Positions 32,870-34,212 of a stretch of DNA of 34,212 nt are shown piece by piece (the stretch's first letter is position 1; each line of letters opens with the position of its first letter). The stretch covers positions 1 to 34,212 of the forward strand of contig WTCE01000086.1 of NCBI GenBank assembly GCA_013138735.1. Reading direction: 5' to 3'. The position numbers and the translations under genes were made by a program. Below the pieces are notes generated by a model. It was not told the origin of the DNA and did not search any database. It worked only from the letters and a program-made list of their open reading frames with translations. Source of the stretch: Crocinitomix sp. (GTDB taxonomy: Bacteria; Bacteroidota; Bacteroidia; Flavobacteriales_D; Crocinitomicaceae).

Positions 32870-33153
32870 GATACGGATTTTTAAGAGTTAATCACTTTGC
32901 CCTTTAGTTCAATTAATGTCACAATTAATTTCATTATACAGCCTTGATTAGAAAAGAATGTGTGAAATGTTTCATTGGCATAAGATAGTGTTTTTTCATT
33001 TCATCCGGAATTACTAGCTGTTCTAGCAAGAATCATTTAACTAAATACTAAAAAACGTCTAACAGCGCAGCAATCTAATATCTAAAAAAGACTAACGACT
33101 AAATTCTTGAGACTAGTGACTAAAAAAAACGTTTATATCCTGTTAATAAATAA
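32870..33153. other. Long intergenic region upstream of the transaldolase gene
   Basis: About 280 bp, AT-rich, with no frame I can support. It should contain the promoter of the divergent barrel gene, but no perfect TAnnTTTG is seen on the minus strand. The only structure is the CTAA-rich repeat at 33041-33123 and short AATTAAT runs at about 32910-32930. Confidence 0.5.
33041..33123. repeat. Degenerate CTAA-rich repeat
   Basis: CTAA occurs eight times in 83 bp (starts at 33041, 33048, 33059, 33075, 33082, 33092, 33099, 33120), plus a CTAG at 33113, mostly in the form ACTAA or TCTAA, around the sequence CAGCGCAGCAAT. Similar CTAA-type text occurs between genes in other Flavobacteriales as I recall it. 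No coding frame passes through it. Confidence 0.6.
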
Positions 33154-33186
33154 TTGCCGAGCCTGTGCTTCCAAGTCTTATCTTTG
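33154..33186 (+). promoter_or_regulatory. Promoter of the transaldolase gene
   Basis: TTG (33154-33156), a 22-bp spacer and TATCTTTG (33179-33186) form a complete Bacteroidota promoter, with a leader of about 18 nt. Confidence 0.75.
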
Positions 33187-33209
33187 TGGCGAACTAAAAT
33201 CAGAATTAA

Positions 33210-33866
33210 ATGAAATTTTTTATCGATACAGCAAATCTTGATGAGATTAGAGAAGCAAACGACTTAGGAATCTTAGATGGTGTAACTACTAATCCGTCGT
33301 TAATGGCGAAAGAAGGGATTACTGGACAGAACAATATTTTAAAGCATTATGTTGATATATGTAATATTGTTGACGGTGATGTAAGTGCTGAAGTTATTTC
33401 AACTGATTACGAAGGAATGATTCGTGAAGGAGAAGCATTGGCAGAGTTACACAAAAATATTGTGGTAAAAATTCCAATGATAAAAGAAGGAATTAAAGCG
33501 ATTAAGTATTTTTCTGATAAAGGAATTAAAACAAATTGTACGTTAGTTTTTTCTGCTGGTCAAGCATTATTGGCTGCAAAAGCAGGAGCAACTTACCTTT
33601 CTCCGTTTGTAGGTCGTTTAGATGATATTTCAACAAATGGTTTAGATTTGATTGCACAAATTAGATTGATTTACGATAATTATGCTTTTGAGACGCAAAT
33701 CTTAGCTGCATCCGTAAGACACACTATGCACATTATTAACTGTGCTGAAATTGGTGCGGATGTAATGACTGGGCCATTGAGTTCAATTACTGGATTATTA
33801 AGACATCCTTTAACTGATTCTGGTTTAGCAAAATTCTTAGCTGATTACGAAAAAGGAAACGCTTAG
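33210..33866 (+). CDS. tal: Transaldolase (TalC/fructose-6-phosphate aldolase family)
   Basis: Class I aldolase-type enzyme of the pentose phosphate pathway. The 218-aa chain is the length of the short TalC/FSA group. Seen: [31 protein letters not shown] (23-35), the Schiff-base Lys87 in [29 protein letters not shown], and the end LADYEKGNA. At the position that is Gln59 in E. coli FsaA (FAQVMA) this protein has Glu61 (SAEVIS), as transaldolases do, so transaldolase activity is more likely than fructose-6-phosphate aldolase activity. Its own promoter and a terminator make it monocistronic. Confidence 0.95.
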   Translation: MKFFIDTANLDEIREANDLGILDGVTTNPSLMAKEGITGQNNILKHYVDICNIVDGDVSAEVISTDYEGMIREGEALAELHKNIVVKIPMIKEGIKAIKYFSDKGIKTNCTLVFSAGQALLAAKAGATYLSPFVGRLDDISTNGLDLIAQIRLIYDNYAFETQILAASVRHTMHIINCAEIGADVMTGPLSSITGLLRHPLTDSGLAKFLADYEKGNA

Positions 33867-33896
33867 TAGTAAGTTCATTTACTATTCAATATATTT

Positions 33897-33937
33897 AAAC
33901 CGTTTTGTTCGCCTTAGGCAGATGAAGCGGTTTTTTT
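33897..33937 (+). terminator. Terminator downstream of the transaldolase gene
   Basis: AAACCG (33897-33902) pairs with CGGTTT (33928-33933), with an inner GCC-TTA-GGC hairpin and several G-U pairs between, followed by seven T. Confidence 0.8.
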
Positions 33938-34008
33938 CGTTCTACCGCTTTTGTGGTATTCTTTAGATCTCAGACAACGCTTTGGTTTTACCCTTTGTAT
34001 TAAAGATA

Positions 34009-34197
34009 ATGAAACACATAACTATAATTTTAATCCTGTTCCTAGCAACTGCTTGCGTTAAATCGGAAATTACGTATGGACACAAAACGGATCAATGCAA
34101 AAAGTTGTTGTTAGCTATAAATGTTTTTAGTTTTGTAGACTATGAATACAGACTTACAATCTATTTTAAAATTAGTTTTACCAGAATTTTTAGTTGA
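34009..34197 (+). CDS. Short lipoprotein frame, probably interrupted by the adjacent insertion element
   Basis: The ATG at 34009 begins MKHITIILILFLATACVKSE, a good lipoprotein signal with lipobox LATAC (Cys16). After about 26 residues the text turns into low-complexity hydrophobic sequence that ends at a TGA (34195-34197), 62 aa in all. That last part overlaps the start of a transposase-like frame at 34142, so the frame is more likely the 5' remnant of a longer lipoprotein gene cut by an insertion than an intact small gene. The junction cannot be placed without the other end of the element. Confidence 0.45.
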   Translation: MKHITIILILFLATACVKSEITYGHKTDQCKKLLLAINVFSFVDYEYRLTIYFKISFTRIFS

Positions 34198-34212
34198 TAA
34201 TTTTGAGATAAC
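34142..34212 (+). mobile_element. Start of an ISAon1-like transposase gene, cut by the window edge
   Basis: ATG at 34142 opens a frame with no stop to the last base: MNTDLQSILKLVLPEFLVDN followed by FEI. This agrees with the start I remember for the N-terminal protein of ISAon1-family transposases of Bacteroidota (M-x-T-x-L-L-x-x-x-LP-x-FL-x-x-NF-x-I). Only 23 codons are visible, so the call is tentative. The preceding lipoprotein signal and the AT-rich stretch suggest that the element's left end lies between about 34070 and 34140. Confidence 0.5.

Overview
The window looks like a chromosomal segment of a low-GC Bacteroidota bacterium, most likely order Flavobacteriales and possibly near Crocinitomicaceae (an inference from gene content, not tested). 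The supporting signs are the Bacteroidota-type promoter -7 element TAnnTTTG in front of at least eight genes, a secreted protein with a type IX secretion C-terminal sorting domain and SprB-like repeat, DnaK with the GGGTHD form of the phosphate-binding loop, many SPII lipoproteins, and almost no Shine-Dalgarno sequences.

Layout. 1-3029 (minus): 3'-truncated thrS, then a secreted protein and a lipoprotein gene. 3254-5311: comEC-like DNA channel gene whose C-terminal domain lacks metallo-beta-lactamase ligands. 5317-6824 (minus): two coupled envelope genes. 6990-10279: divergent dnaN and dnaK around a 275-bp control region that holds five TGTCA/TGACA pentamers. 10458-12608: T9SS-secreted protein, strong terminator, small membrane protein. 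12647-15704 (minus): PLP decarboxylase, queD and hemN in one tight cluster. 15776-18537 (minus): pRiA4b ORF-3-like protein, methyltransferase and TraB-like lipoprotein, joined by TAATG overlaps, then an FKBP lipoprotein with its own promoter. 18660-24105 (plus): MerR-like regulator, secreted protein, guaA on an apparently leaderless transcript, a three-LysM plus binding-protein fusion, and a membrane protein. 24108-30047: CoA transferase (minus), tex (plus), a conserved 479-aa protein of unknown function (plus), and an NlpC/P60 hydrolase with a MORN-type lipoprotein (minus). 30101-31313: WYL regulator and the SRP 4.5S RNA gene.

31380-33209 is the accessory-looking part. It holds a 51-aa double-CxxC zinc-ribbon gene, three 25-bp tandem repeats that resemble an orphan end of an IS21-type element, a possible horizontally acquired 133-aa gene, a secreted barrel-like protein, and a CTAA-rich degenerate repeat. 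After a transaldolase gene (33210-33866) the window ends in a short lipoprotein frame that runs into the start of an ISAon1-like transposase gene.

Most of the window is housekeeping: translation (thrS, SRP RNA), replication (dnaN), proteostasis (dnaK, FKBP), purine, heme and queuosine precursor synthesis (guaA, hemN, queD), transcription (tex), DNA uptake (comEC) and carbon metabolism (transaldolase). I found no CRISPR array, tRNA, rRNA, prophage or recognisable complete defence system. The best candidates for something new are the conserved 479-aa protein, the coupled pRiA4b/methyltransferase/TraB genes, the LysM-binding protein fusion and the small accessory island at 31.4-33.2 kb.
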